From NCBI GenBank assembly GCA_963817885.1, contig CAWFQE010000008.1, positions 124,001 to 188,000 of the forward strand: DNA of 64,000 nt, in the 5' to 3' direction. The notes beneath the pieces are model-generated. The model saw nothing but the letters and a program-made list of their open reading frames with translations. It did not search any database and had not been told where the DNA came from. Shown here in pieces: positions 47,783 to 57,400 of this stretch (position 1 is its first letter; the number at the start of each line of letters is the position of its first letter). The position numbers and the translations under genes were made by a program. The stretch comes from CAVOHU01 sp963817885. GTDB lineage: Bacteria > Acidobacteriota > Vicinamibacteria > Vicinamibacterales > JAKQTR01.

Positions 47783-49246
47783 ATGAACCCTATGAGCACA
47801 GCAGCCAGTCAGCATGTCGGTCGGGTGGTGCAGGTGATCGGGCCGGTGGTGGACGTGGAATTCGAGGATGGCTTCCTGCCGCCCATCTACAACGCCCTGC
47901 GGATTCGCGAGGACGCCTCGTCGGGCGGACAGCAGCTCGACATCATCGCGGAGGTCGAACAGCACCTCGGCGAGAATCGCGTCCGGGCCGTCGCCATGAA
48001 GGCCACCGACGGTCTCCAGCGCGGAACGGCGGCTGAGGATCTCGGCACGCCGATCACGATGCCGGTCGGGCCGCGGACGCTCGGGCGCGTGCTCAACGTG
48101 CTGGGCGAGCCGGTCGACTTCCCGGACCAGCCCGTCGGCGAAACCGAGCGATGGCCGATTCACCGCCCGGCGCCTTCGCTCGAGGACCAGTCGACCGAGC
48201 TGCAGATGTTCGAGACGGGCATCAAGGTGGTCGACCTGCTCGAGCCGTACCTGCGCGGCGGCAAGATCGGCCTGTTCGGCGGCGCCGGTGTCGGCAAGAC
48301 CGTCATCATCCAGGAGCTCATCCACAACATCGCGCTCAAGCACGGCGGGGTCTCGGTGTTCGGCGGCGTCGGCGAACGCACGCGCGAGGGAAATGACCTC
48401 TGGACGGAGATGCAGGAAAGCGGGGTCATCAAGGCCGGCGATCCGGAGCACTCGCGCGCAGCCCTGGTCTACGGACAGATGACCGAGCCGCCCGGCGCCC
48501 GGCTGCGCGTGGCGCTGAGCGCCCTCACCGTGGCGGAGTACTTCCGCGACGCCGAGGGCAAGGACGTGCTCCTGTTCATCGACAACATCTTCCGGTTCAC
48601 GCAGGCCGGATCGGAAGTCTCGGCGCTGCTCGGACGCATGCCGTCGGCCGTCGGCTACCAGCCCACGCTGGCCACCGAGATGGGCGAGCTGCAGGAGCGG
48701 ATTACGTCCACCAAGAAGGGCGCCATCACGTCGGTGCAGGCCATCTACGTGCCGGCCGACGATTACACCGATCCCGCGCCCGCCACGACCTTTGCGCACC
48801 TGGACGCGACCACCAACCTGTCGCGCGCGATCGTCGAGCTGGGCATCTACCCGGCCGTCGATCCGCTGGCCTCCACCTCGCGCATTCTCGACCCGCGCGT
48901 GATCGGCGACGAGCACTACCAGGTGGCGCGCCAGGTGAAGCAGATTCTCCAGCGGTACAAGGATCTGCAGGACATCATCGCCATCCTCGGCATCGACGAG
49001 CTGTCGGAAGACGACAAGATCTCGGTCGCCCGCGCGCGCAAGCTCCAGCGCTTCCTGTCGCAGCCTTTCTTCGTGGCCGAGCAGTTCACGGGAATCCCGG
49101 GCAAGTACGTGCCCGTGAAGGAGACGATCCGGGGCTTCAAGGAAGTCTGCGAGGGCCTGCACGACGCGCTGCCCGAACAGGCGTTCTTCATGGTCGGCTC
49201 GATCGAGGAAGCGGTCGAGAAGGCCGAGAAGCTGAAGACGGAATAG
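47783..49246 (+). CDS. atpD: F-type ATP synthase subunit beta
   Basis: This 487-residue catalytic subunit has Walker A GLFGGAGVGKTVIIQELIHN, the catalytic Glu region VFGGVGERTREGNDLW, Walker B VLLFIDNIFRFTQAGSEVSA and the signature PAVDPLASTSRILDP. Start at ATG 47783, or three codons later at MSTAASQHVG. atpC follows after 1 bp. Confidence 0.98.
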   Translation: MNPMSTAASQHVGRVVQVIGPVVDVEFEDGFLPPIYNALRIREDASSGGQQLDIIAEVEQHLGENRVRAVAMKATDGLQRGTAAEDLGTPITMPVGPRTLGRVLNVLGEPVDFPDQPVGETERWPIHRPAPSLEDQSTELQMFETGIKVVDLLEPYLRGGKIGLFGGAGVGKTVIIQELIHNIALKHGGVSVFGGVGERTREGNDLWTEMQESGVIKAGDPEHSRAALVYGQMTEPPGARLRVALSALTVAEYFRDAEGKDVLLFIDNIFRFTQAGSEVSALLGRMPSAVGYQPTLATEMGELQERITSTKKGAITSVQAIYVPADDYTDPAPATTFAHLDATTNLSRAIVELGIYPAVDPLASTSRILDPRVIGDEHYQVARQVKQILQRYKDLQDIIAILGIDELSEDDKISVARARKLQRFLSQPFFVAEQFTGIPGKYVPVKETIRGFKEVCEGLHDALPEQAFFMVGSIEEAVEKAEKLKTE

Positions 49247-49247
49247 C

Positions 49248-49688
49248 ATGTTGCCATCCACGCTGACCCTGGAAATCGTGACGCCCGAGCGGGCCATCGC
49301 GCACGAGCAGGTCGAAGAGGTGCAGATCCCGGGATCCGAGGGCTATCTCGGCGTTCTACCGGGTCACACGCCGCTGCTCACCAGCCTGAAGGTCGGCCAG
49401 CTCTGGTATCGCAAGGGCACTGAGAAGTTCTTCCTGTCGGTGGCCTTCGGCTTCGCGGAGATCCTCCCGGACCGCGTCCGCATACTGGCCGACATCGCGG
49501 AGCGCGCCGAAGAGATCGACGTGCGGCGCGCGGAAGCCGAGAAGCGTCGGGCCGAGGAGGCCATCCTGGCCGCCTCCGCCCGGCGGGACCAGGTGCAGAT
49601 GGAGCACGATCTCGAGCGCGCCCGCGCGTCGCTCATGAAGGCGATGATTCGCCTGCAGGTGGCCACCAAGGCCAGAATACGTCCGTAA
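49248..49688 (+). CDS. atpC: F-type ATP synthase subunit epsilon
   Basis: This 146-residue regulatory subunit of F1 starts LTLEIVTPERAIAHEQVEEV, with IPGSEGYLGVLPGHTPLLTS typical of the beta-sandwich. A C-terminal helical hairpin (RRAEAEKRRAEEAILAASAR) follows. Its TAA stop overlaps the ATG of the PP2C gene (TAATG), indicating coupling. Confidence 0.95.
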   Translation: MLPSTLTLEIVTPERAIAHEQVEEVQIPGSEGYLGVLPGHTPLLTSLKVGQLWYRKGTEKFFLSVAFGFAEILPDRVRILADIAERAEEIDVRRAEAEKRRAEEAILAASARRDQVQMEHDLERARASLMKAMIRLQVATKARIRP

Positions 49689-50560
49689 TGCACCTGACTG
49701 TCGCCGCGCTGTCCGACCCGGGTCTTCGGCGTGACGCCAACGAAGACAGCCTCCTCGTGCGAGCCGACCTCGGACTCTTCGTGGTGGCCGACGGCATGGG
49801 CGGGCACGCAGCCGGGGAAGTCGCTTCGCGGCTGGCCATCGACGCCATCGAGGCGTCGATCGCGAGCTCCGCATCCGCCGGCCGCGACGCGCCTCAGCCC
49901 GACGGCTATGATCCGGCGCTCGGCATCGACGGCACGCGCCTCACCACGGCCTTTCGGCGCGCGAACCGGGAAATCGGCGAGCAGGCCGCCGTGCGCACGG
50001 GCACGCAGGGAATGGCGACGACCTCCGTCGTCCTCCTGGTTCCGCCAAACGGCGCGCCCCACGATGCCGATCGCGCGCCTGGCCTCGCCGGGTCCGATCC
50101 CGGCCAGACCGGCCCGTTCGGGGCGGCCGGCCGCACCGGTGAGCCCCAGACGCTGTCGGGCCTGGTCGCGCACGTGGGCGACAGCCGGCTCTACCTGTGG
50201 CGGGACGGACAGCTCGATCGCCTCACGCGCGATCATTCGTGGGTCGAAGAGCAGGTGATGTTCGGCATCCTGTCCTCGAGCGAGGCGCGCGTCCACCCGT
50301 GGCGCAACCTGGTGACGCGGGCTCTGTCGGGCGGGCCGGATCCCGACGTGGACCTGCTGCCGGTGTCGCTCGAGCCGCGCGATCGCCTCCTGCTCTGCAC
50401 CGACGGCCTGACGACGGTGGTTGCCGACGAGGTGATTCGAGAGATCATGGGACGCCCGCACAACGGGGATCTGGAATCGTTGTGCCAGATGCTGGTCGAT
50501 GCGGCCAACGCCGCCGGCGGCCCGGACAACATCACGGTGGTCGTCGTAGAGGTCGTGTAG
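49688..50560 (+). CDS. PP2C-type serine/threonine protein phosphatase
   Basis: This 290-residue phosphatase has the bacterial PP2C/Stp layout: SDPGLRRDANEDSLLVRADL and LFVVADGMGGHAAGEVASRL supply the metal-binding Asp residues. GTQGMATTSVVLLVP, VAHVGDSRLYLWRDGQLDRL, TRDHSWVEEQ, LLLCTDGLTTVV and GGPDNITVVVVEVV follow. A ~25-residue Gly/Ala/Pro-rich loop (residues ~120-150) interrupts the core. It would reverse Hanks-type kinase phosphorylation, but no kinase is in the window. The overlap with atpC suggests co-expression with ATP synthase. Confidence 0.94.
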   Translation: MHLTVAALSDPGLRRDANEDSLLVRADLGLFVVADGMGGHAAGEVASRLAIDAIEASIASSASAGRDAPQPDGYDPALGIDGTRLTTAFRRANREIGEQAAVRTGTQGMATTSVVLLVPPNGAPHDADRAPGLAGSDPGQTGPFGAAGRTGEPQTLSGLVAHVGDSRLYLWRDGQLDRLTRDHSWVEEQVMFGILSSSEARVHPWRNLVTRALSGGPDPDVDLLPVSLEPRDRLLLCTDGLTTVVADEVIREIMGRPHNGDLESLCQMLVDAANAAGGPDNITVVVVEVV

Positions 50561-50576
50561 GGTGGTGACGAATGAA

Positions 50577-50708
50577 AGGTTATAGGTTACAGGTCACAGG
50601 TTACAGGTTACAGGTTACAGAGTGTCACGATGTGCCCGCCGACCGCTCCGCACATCCTCTCAGCGTGATCCTCTCTAACCTGTAACCTATGACCTGTAAC
50701 CTGTAACC
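50577..50708. repeat. Heptad-repeat element J (TAYAGGT type), inverted arrays
   Basis: Six to seven units (AGGTTATAGGTTACAGGTCA..) at 50577-50621, a ~45-bp core, then five inverted units (CTAACCTGTAACCTATGACC..) at ~50672-50708. It fills the gap between the PP2C gene and the ABC permease start (9 bp further). Confidence 0.9.
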
Positions 50709-50717
50709 TTCTTCAAG

Positions 50718-51539
50718 ATGCTGACCAACCTCAAGACCCTTCTCAGATACCGCCCGCTCATCCAGTCGCTGGTCGCGCGCGAGCTCAAGGCGCGCTACCG
50801 GGGCACGATGCTCGGCTTCTTCTGGTCGTTCATCAACCCGCTGCTGCTGCTGCTCGTGTACTCGTTCGTCTTCTCCTACGTGCTGGTCTCGAAGCAGCCG
50901 AATCTCGATCCGTCGGCGGCCCGGCAGCCGAACCTCGACCACTACGCGCTGTTCCTGTTCTGCGGCCTCCTGCCCTGGACGTGGTTCTCGTCGTCCCTGC
51001 TCGAGGCGTCGAACGTCCTGATCTCGGGCGGCAACCTGATCAAGAAGGTGCTCTTTCCGGCCGAAGTGCTCCCCATCGTCACCGTGCTGTCCAACATGGT
51101 GCACTTCCTGTTCGGTCTTCCGATCCTGGTCGTGTTCCTGATCTACTATCGTGCGCCCCTGCAGATCTCGGAGCTCGTGTGGTTCCCGGTGGTCGTGCTG
51201 GTGCAGCTGATCCTGACGCTCGGCCTGTCGCTCATCGTGTCTGCCCTGACGGTGCACTTCCGCGACTTCAAGGACATCCTGACGAACCTGGTGACCTTCT
51301 GGTTCTTCGCGACGCCCATCATCTACTCGATGAACGACGCGCCGGCGCTCGGCAAGACCGTGTTGAATCTGAACCCGTTCACGCACCTGGCGGTGTCGTA
51401 CCAGGAGATCCTGTATTTTCCCGGCGACTTCGGGCACTGGAAGTGGCTGATCGCCCTGGGCGTCGCGTCGATCGGGCTGTTGCTTGTCGCCTACTTCTTC
51501 TTCGATCGACTGCGCGACTCGTTCGCAGAGGAAGTGTAG
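50718..51539 (+). CDS. ABC-2 type polysaccharide export permease (Wzm/TagG family)
   Basis: This 273-residue integral membrane protein has about six helices. The N-terminal amphipathic segment is RYRPLIQSLVARELKARYRG, followed by MLGFFWSFINPLLLLLVYSF and LFCGLLPWTWFSSSLLEASN. VLFPAEVLPIVTVLSNMVHF and FWFFATPIIYSMNDAP come later. These are typical of O-antigen or teichoic-acid exporters. The ATPase partner follows 8 bp later. The undecaprenyl-linked polysaccharide substrate is inferred from family and partner. Confidence 0.95.
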   Translation: MLTNLKTLLRYRPLIQSLVARELKARYRGTMLGFFWSFINPLLLLLVYSFVFSYVLVSKQPNLDPSAARQPNLDHYALFLFCGLLPWTWFSSSLLEASNVLISGGNLIKKVLFPAEVLPIVTVLSNMVHFLFGLPILVVFLIYYRAPLQISELVWFPVVVLVQLILTLGLSLIVSALTVHFRDFKDILTNLVTFWFFATPIIYSMNDAPALGKTVLNLNPFTHLAVSYQEILYFPGDFGHWKWLIALGVASIGLLLVAYFFFDRLRDSFAEEV

Positions 51540-51547
51540 GGATTGCC

Positions 51548-53029
51548 ATGCCGGCCATGAATGCCATCGAAGCCCAGAACGTCACCAAGATCTACCGCCG
51601 CTTCGCGCGCCGCCGCCAGTTCGCGACGCTCAAGAGCGCGATCCTCTCCGGGACCCTGATTGCCGACCTCGCGCCCAACGAGACGTTCTCGGCCGTGCAG
51701 GACGTGTCCTTCACGGTCAAGCGCGGCAGCACGTTCGGGATCGTGGGCCGGAACGGATCGGGCAAGAGCACGATGCTGAAACTGGTGGCCGGCATCACCA
51801 AGCCGACCTCCGGCACGATGACGGTCGACGGCCGCATCTCGGCGCTGATCGAGCTGGGCGCGGGCTTCCATCCCGAGATCTCGGGCCGCGAGAACGTGTT
51901 CATCAACGGCATCATGCTCGGCCTGACCAAGCGCGAGATTACGCGGCGGTTCGAGGAAATCGTCGAGTTCGCGGAGCTGCAGGATTTCATCGACGCCCCG
52001 GTGAAGACGTATTCCTCCGGGATGTACATGCGTCTCGGGTTTGCCGTGGCGATTCACGTCGATCCCGACGTGCTGCTGGTCGACGAGGTGCTGGCGGTCG
52101 GCGACGAGTCGTTCACGCACAAGTGCCTCGACAAGTTCTCGGAATTCCGCCGCCGCGGGAAGACGATCCTGCTGGTCACCCACTCGCTCAACCTGGTCGA
52201 GCGGTTCTGCGACGAGGCCCTGTGGCTCGACGCCGGCTCGTCGCACGGCGTCGGCGATCCCCGTCGCATCGTGTCGGCCTACATCACCGACGTTGAACGG
52301 AGCGAGGAGCGCCACCTCGCCACGATGGAAGCGCGCGCCAGGCTCGCCGCCGATGCGGCGGCGAAGAGCGTCCCGGCGGATCGCATCACCACCGGCGGCC
52401 CCGTCGCGACCGGCGCGCCCGCAGATGTCAGCTCCCCAGCCGCGGCCGCCATGCCGACAGCCCGGCCGGACGCGATGGCCGCCGACGCGGTCGTGCCACC
52501 GCCAGCATCGCCAGCACCGGCGGCGCCCGAGGGGCCGGGCGGCATGCCAACCGGTGCGGGCCAGGCGGGCGAGGGCCGATGGGGCTCGCGCGAGGCGGAA
52601 ATCTTCGAGGTTCAGCTCTGCGGCGAGGACGGCACCCCGGCGCACGTGTTCAACACCGGCGAGCGCATCGAGATTCGACTGAAGGTGCGGGCGGCCAGGC
52701 CGCTCACGGATTTTGTGGTCGGTGTCGGCCTGTTCAATGTGGACGGCCTCTGCTGCTACGGCACCAACTCGAAGGTCGAAGAGATGCAGCCGGAGGAATT
52801 CCAGGGCGAGGGCGAGGTGCGGTTCTGCATCGAATCCCTCGATCTGGTGGAAGGCTCGTACAAGCTCGACGTGGCGCTGCACAAGCTGGATGGATATCCC
52901 TACGATTACCACCGGCTGCTCTACACGTTCCGCGTGAAATCACGCATCAAGGACGTCGGCATCTATCGGCCGCGCCACAGCTGGACGTTCCCGTCGAACA
53001 TGCGGTTCAAGAGCCCGTTGGCGAAGTAG
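51548..53029 (+). CDS. ABC polysaccharide export ATPase with C-terminal substrate-binding domain (Wzt type)
   Basis: This is a 493-residue protein. The ATPase (residues ~5-250) has Walker A GRNGSGKSTMLKLVAG, signature YSSGMYMRLGFAVA, Walker B DVLLVDEVLAVGD and switch His VTHSLNLVERFC. A ~90-residue Ala/Pro-rich linker follows. The C-terminal ~150 residues (EIFEVQLCGEDGTPAHVFNT onward) are a Wzt_C-like beta-sandwich that recognises the capped O-polysaccharide. It pairs with the preceding permease. Start MPAMNAIEAQNVTKIY at 51548. The carbohydrate ligand is unknown. Confidence 0.95.
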   Translation: MPAMNAIEAQNVTKIYRRFARRRQFATLKSAILSGTLIADLAPNETFSAVQDVSFTVKRGSTFGIVGRNGSGKSTMLKLVAGITKPTSGTMTVDGRISALIELGAGFHPEISGRENVFINGIMLGLTKREITRRFEEIVEFAELQDFIDAPVKTYSSGMYMRLGFAVAIHVDPDVLLVDEVLAVGDESFTHKCLDKFSEFRRRGKTILLVTHSLNLVERFCDEALWLDAGSSHGVGDPRRIVSAYITDVERSEERHLATMEARARLAADAAAKSVPADRITTGGPVATGAPADVSSPAAAAMPTARPDAMAADAVVPPPASPAPAAPEGPGGMPTGAGQAGEGRWGSREAEIFEVQLCGEDGTPAHVFNTGERIEIRLKVRAARPLTDFVVGVGLFNVDGLCCYGTNSKVEEMQPEEFQGEGEVRFCIESLDLVEGSYKLDVALHKLDGYPYDYHRLLYTFRVKSRIKDVGIYRPRHSWTFPSNMRFKSPLAK

Positions 53030-53043
53030 AATTCACTCCTCCG

Positions 53044-53064
53044 AAATCACTTCCGGAGTGATTT
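53044..53064. repeat. Perfect 8-bp stem hairpin after the Wzt-like gene
   Basis: AAATCACT, loop TCCGG, AGTGATTT. It sits 15 bp downstream of the stop with no T-run after it, so it may be a dispersed palindrome rather than an intrinsic terminator. A similar GAAATCACnCCGGAGTGA motif occurs at ~58576. Confidence 0.6.
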
Positions 53065-53149
53065 CTCCGCGAGGGTCGCCCCGAAAGGATCACCGAGGGC
53101 GACGCCCCGGTGCGACTCCCCGATTCGGGACACTGACAGGAGGCGGCAG

Positions 53150-53620
53150 ATGCCCGTGTTGACCACCGCTGAAGCGATCGACTGGCGTGAAAACCAGGCG
53201 CGCGAAGGGAGGCGAGTCGTCTTCACCAATGGCGTCTTCGACATCCTGCATCCCGGGCACGTGCGCTACCTGGCCGAGGCCCGCCGCCACGGAGACGCGC
53301 TCATCGTCGCGGTCAACTCCGATCGATCCGTGCGCGCCATCAAGGGCCCGGAGCGCCCCGTCAATCCCGAGGCCGAACGCGCGGAGATCATCGCGGCCCT
53401 GGCGGTCGTCGACGCCGCCGTCGTCTTCGATCAGGACACGCCCCAGGACATCATCGCCGTCATCCAGCCCGACGTGCTCGTCAAGGGCGCAGACTGGCCG
53501 GCCGACCAGATCGTCGGCCGCGACACCGTCGAGGCGGGCGGCGGAGTCGTGGTCCGCGTCCCGCTCGCCGAAGGCTACTCGACGACGAACATCATCGAGA
53601 AACTGAGGCAGAAGGGCTAG
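53150..53620 (+). CDS. D-glycero-beta-D-manno-heptose 1-phosphate adenylyltransferase (HldE C-domain/RfaE2)
   Basis: This 156-residue cytidylyltransferase-fold enzyme has the HxGH nucleotide-binding motif in FTNGVFDILHPGHVRYLAEA, SDRSVRAIKGPERPVNPEAE and the end VPLAEGYSTTNIIEKL, typical of stand-alone RfaE2. It would make ADP-heptose for lipopolysaccharide inner core. The kinase half of HldE is absent here. It lies near the O-antigen exporter. A good AGGAGG precedes the ATG. It converges on the response regulator, with stops overlapping in a CTAG. Confidence 0.93.
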   Translation: MPVLTTAEAIDWRENQAREGRRVVFTNGVFDILHPGHVRYLAEARRHGDALIVAVNSDRSVRAIKGPERPVNPEAERAEIIAALAVVDAAVVFDQDTPQDIIAVIQPDVLVKGADWPADQIVGRDTVEAGGGVVVRVPLAEGYSTTNIIEKLRQKG

Positions 53621-54225
53621 CCGGCCAGCCGGTCGATCTGCGGTTTGACGTGTTCGGCGTAGCAGCTCGGGCAGATCCCGTGGCTGAAGGCGACGTCCCA
53701 CTTCGTGGTGAGATACTTCTCGACCGCCTGCCAGTAGTTCTGATCATCCCGAATGCGCTTGCAGTAGCTGCAGATCGGCAGCAGGCCCTCCAGTTGACGG
53801 ACGCGCGACAGCGCCTCCTCCAGTTCACGGACTCGTGCCGCGAGACGATCCTGCAGCTCGACGACGCGGACGCCAACCGCGAGCCGGGCCTGCAGCTCGT
53901 CGCGATCGAACGGCTTCGTGATGTAGTCGTTGGCGCCGGCCTGCAGGCCCTCGACCATGTCGCCGCTTTCGCCGCGAGCCGTCAGCAGAATGATGTAGGG
54001 CGGGTTCGGCGTGGGATTCAACCGGACCAATCGGCAGAGGTCGACCCCATCCATGCCGGGCATCATCCAGTCGAGCAGCGCCATTCTTGGTGCATCGGCC
54101 TGCTCGAGCGCGGCCCGGGCCTGATCGCCGTTCGCGGTCAGGACCACCTCGTAGCCCCAGCGGACCAGCAGCGACTCCACCACCAGCCGCGAGACGTGAT
54201 CGTCTTCCGCGATGAGAACCCTCAT
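53617..54225 (-). CDS. Response regulator with REC domain and C-terminal cysteine motif
   Basis: This 202-residue protein starts with a REC domain (MRVLIAEDDHVSRLVVESLL), phospho-acceptor Asp in MALLDWMMPGMDGVDL, and Lys switch NDYITKPFDRDELQARLAVG. A coiled-coil linker (residues ~125-155) leads to a tail LPICSYCKRIRDDQNYWQAV..SHGICPSC with CxxC and CxxC pairs. This tail is common on sensory and regulatory proteins and may bind metal. There is no DNA-binding domain. Start ATG at 54225 is chosen by domain boundary. No cognate kinase is adjacent. Confidence 0.92.
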   Translation of the reverse strand: MRVLIAEDDHVSRLVVESLLVRWGYEVVLTANGDQARAALEQADAPRMALLDWMMPGMDGVDLCRLVRLNPTPNPPYIILLTARGESGDMVEGLQAGANDYITKPFDRDELQARLAVGVRVVELQDRLAARVRELEEALSRVRQLEGLLPICSYCKRIRDDQNYWQAVEKYLTTKWDVAFSHGICPSCYAEHVKPQIDRLAG

Positions 54226-54439
54226 TCCGACCCACGCCTCCTGACGACTTCCCGAGTGCGCGCCGCGACCATCGCGCAAGCCTGTGACCGGCGGCCGCGA
54301 CGAAAGCGACGCCGGCCCCGCCACCCTTCCCGCGGCCCTGGCGGACGTACCGACCTATCGGATGAATCGACAACCGGAGGCGGAACTTGAGTACACTCGA
54401 ATCCAGGACCCCGTTCGAGCGCAGAACACTCGAGACCGC

Positions 54440-57400
54440 ATGCTTTCGCTGAAGCTTCAGGAACTCCTCCGGTCCGCCGCAACCCGCTCCGGGTTCGGCG
54501 CTCTCCGCGGTCGTGTGTCCGGGCTCACCCCTTCCGCCAAGGCGCTGCTTGCAGCCACCTCCGCCACGCGCGACGCACGAGGGGAAGTCGTGCTGCTCGT
54601 CGTGCCGACCGACCGTGACGTGGACCAGATGACCTCCGACATCCGGTTCTTCCTCGGCGGCCTGGAGGGCGCAACCGCCGCCGAGCTGGACCAGGCCGTC
54701 CACCCGTTCCCGTCGCAGGAAGTCGATCCCTACCGCGGCATGGCTCCGCACATGCGCGTCACCTCGGCGCGCGCCCGCGCCCTGCACGCGCTGGCAGCCG
54801 GTCACGCGCGGGTGGTCGTGGCGTCAGCCACGGCGCTGGTGGTGCGCGTGGCCGCGCCCGCGCAGATGATCGACGCCTCTCTGGAACTTCGGCCCGGCAT
54901 GGAGATCGATCCGCTCGCGCTCGCCCGGAAACTGGTGGAGGCCGGGTTCTCGCGCCAGGATCCCGTCGAGGAGCACGGCACATTCTTCATCCGGGGCGGC
55001 GTGGCCGACATCTTCCCGGCGGGCGACGACCAGCCCGCGCGCCTCGAGTTCATCGGCGACACGATCGAGATGATCCGGCGATTCGATCCCGCCACGCAGC
55101 GATCGGTCGCGCCCATCGACGCGCTCCGCATCGTGCCGTTGAAGGATTGGCTGGAGGAGCACGAGATCGCCGGGTCTGAAGACCCGGCCTCCATCGGGGG
55201 CGAGACCCCGCATCCTGAAGACCCAGCCTCGTTCTTCTCGTACCTGTCGCTTTCGCGCCGGCCGGTCGTGCTGGTCTCCGAGCCGGACGAGGTGCGGGAA
55301 CGCATCGAGACATGGCTCGCGCAGGTCGCCGAAAGCTACGCCGACTCTCTCGGACGCAGCGCCGGGATCAGAGCCGCGACGAACGTCTCCCGCCGGTGCG
55401 GCGCCGGTGCCGGCGCCCGACACCATCCTCACGCCCTGGTCCGAGATCGAGGCGGCCCTCTCTGGCGCCACGACGCTCGAAGAACTGGGCGTGGACGACC
55501 CATCCGGGCAGCCGGAGTCAGCCGAGCCCGGCGCGCCCCAACCCCGCACGAGCGAAGCCGCCTCGCCTGGACCTGGCGCGCCCCAATCCCGCACGGGCCA
55601 GGCGGGAGCGCCCGCGGCGGCGGCGACGCATTCGAGCGGCAGCCTCAGCCATATCGCCTGCCAGCCGGCGTTGTCCTTCGCCGGACGCCTGTCCGAGTGG
55701 GTGAGCGAGGTCAAGCGCGCGCGCGATCGACACGACACGGTCGTGTTCGTCGCCGCCACCCCCGGTCGCGCCGAGCGCATCGTCGAAGTGCTGGCGGACT
55801 ACGAGCTGCGCGCGGTGCAGATCGATCGCGCCGAAGACGCGTATGCCGCGGGCGTCCTGGTGACGACCGGACTGCTGTCGCGCGGCTTCCGGCTGACGGC
55901 CGCGGGCCTGCAGCTGTTCGCCGAGACCGATGTCTTCGAGGAAGAGCGCCGGCCGAGCGAGCGCCGCGCCGCCATGGCGCGCACGTTCCTCTCGGACTTC
56001 CGCGATCTGAAGCCCGGGGACTTCGTCGTGCACGTGGACCATGGCATCGGCGCGTTTGTCGGCCTGCGGCAGCTCGGCATCGGCGCGACGACCATGCAGG
56101 CGCCGCCGGCCCCTGGCCTCCAGCCTGCCCTGAGCGAGGGTGCGGCGCTGGGGCACCCCGAGTCGAAGGGCCGCCAGCCGCCGGCCGCCAGCCGCGCTGA
56201 TCTTCCCGTCCAGGAGTTCCTCGAACTGCGCTATGCCGGCGACGACAAGCTGTTCGTGCCGGTCGATCGCCTCGATCTCATTCAGAAATACACGGGCGGC
56301 GCGCGGCCGTCGCTCGACAGGCTTGGCGGCACGACGTGGGAAAAGGCCAAGCAGCGCGTCAAGAAGGCGATGCGCGACATGGCCGAGGAGCTCCTCAAGC
56401 TCTATGCCGCGCGGAAGGCCATCGCCGGGCATATGTTCCCGCCCGACACGCACTGGCAGGAGGAGTTCGAGAACGCGTTTCCGTGGGACCTGACGCCGGA
56501 CCAGCAGACGGCCATCGAAGACATCAAGCGCGATCTCGAATCGTCGACGCCGATGGACAGGCTGCTGTGCGGCGACGTCGGGTACGGCAAGACCGAGGTC
56601 GCGATGCGCGCGGCGTTCAAGGTCGTGATGGACGGCAAGCAGGTCGCCTTTCTCGCGCCCACCACGGTGCTGGCATTCCAGCACGTCAAGACGCTGCGCG
56701 AACGGTTCAGCGGCTTCCCGATCCGGATCGACTCCCTCAGCCGCTTCCGCTCGCCATCCGAGCAGAAGGAGACGGTCGCCGACCTCGCCGCCGGCAAGGT
56801 CGACATCATCGTGGGCACGCACCGCCTGCTGTCGAAGGACATCGTGTTCCGCGATCTCGGGCTGCTCGTGGTGGACGAGGAGCAGCGGTTCGGCGTGGCG
56901 CACAAGGAGCGCATCAAGCACCTGCGCAAGAAGGTCGACGTCCTGACCATGACCGCGACGCCGATCCCGAGGACGCTGAACATGTCGCTGGTCGGCATCC
57001 GGGACATGTCGATCATCGAAACCCCTCCGAAGGACCGCCTCGCCATCCAGACCAACGTCGTCAAGTTCGACCAGCAGGTGATCACGCGCGCCATCCGCAC
57101 CGAGCTCGCCCGCGGCGGGCAGGTGTACTTCGTCCACAACCGCGTCGAATCGATCTACTCGATGGGCAACCTGATCACGCGGCTGGTGCCCGAGGCCAGG
57201 GTCGTCGTCGGGCACGGGCAACTGGGCGAGCACCTGCTGGAGAAGGCGATGATCGGGTTCGTCGGGCACGAATACGACGTCCTGCTGGCGACGACGATCG
57301 TGGAGAACGGCCTCGATATCCCGAACGTCAACACGATCATCATCAATCGTTCGGACCGGTACGGCCTTGCGCAGCTCTATCAGCTTCGAGGCCGCGTCGG

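Noticed and set aside
50981..51547. N-terminal extension of the ABC ATPase
   Set aside because: It overlaps the permease gene in another frame, is Arg/Pro/Ala-rich, and the ATPase domain begins normally at 51548.
53044..53064. Intrinsic terminator after the exporter ATPase gene
   Set aside because: A stable hairpin is present, but no T-run follows on either strand, and the same motif recurs elsewhere as a dispersed palindrome.
55518..57269. Large minus-strand frame within mfd
   Set aside because: Composition is that of an antisense shadow; the plus strand has unmistakable Mfd translocase motifs.
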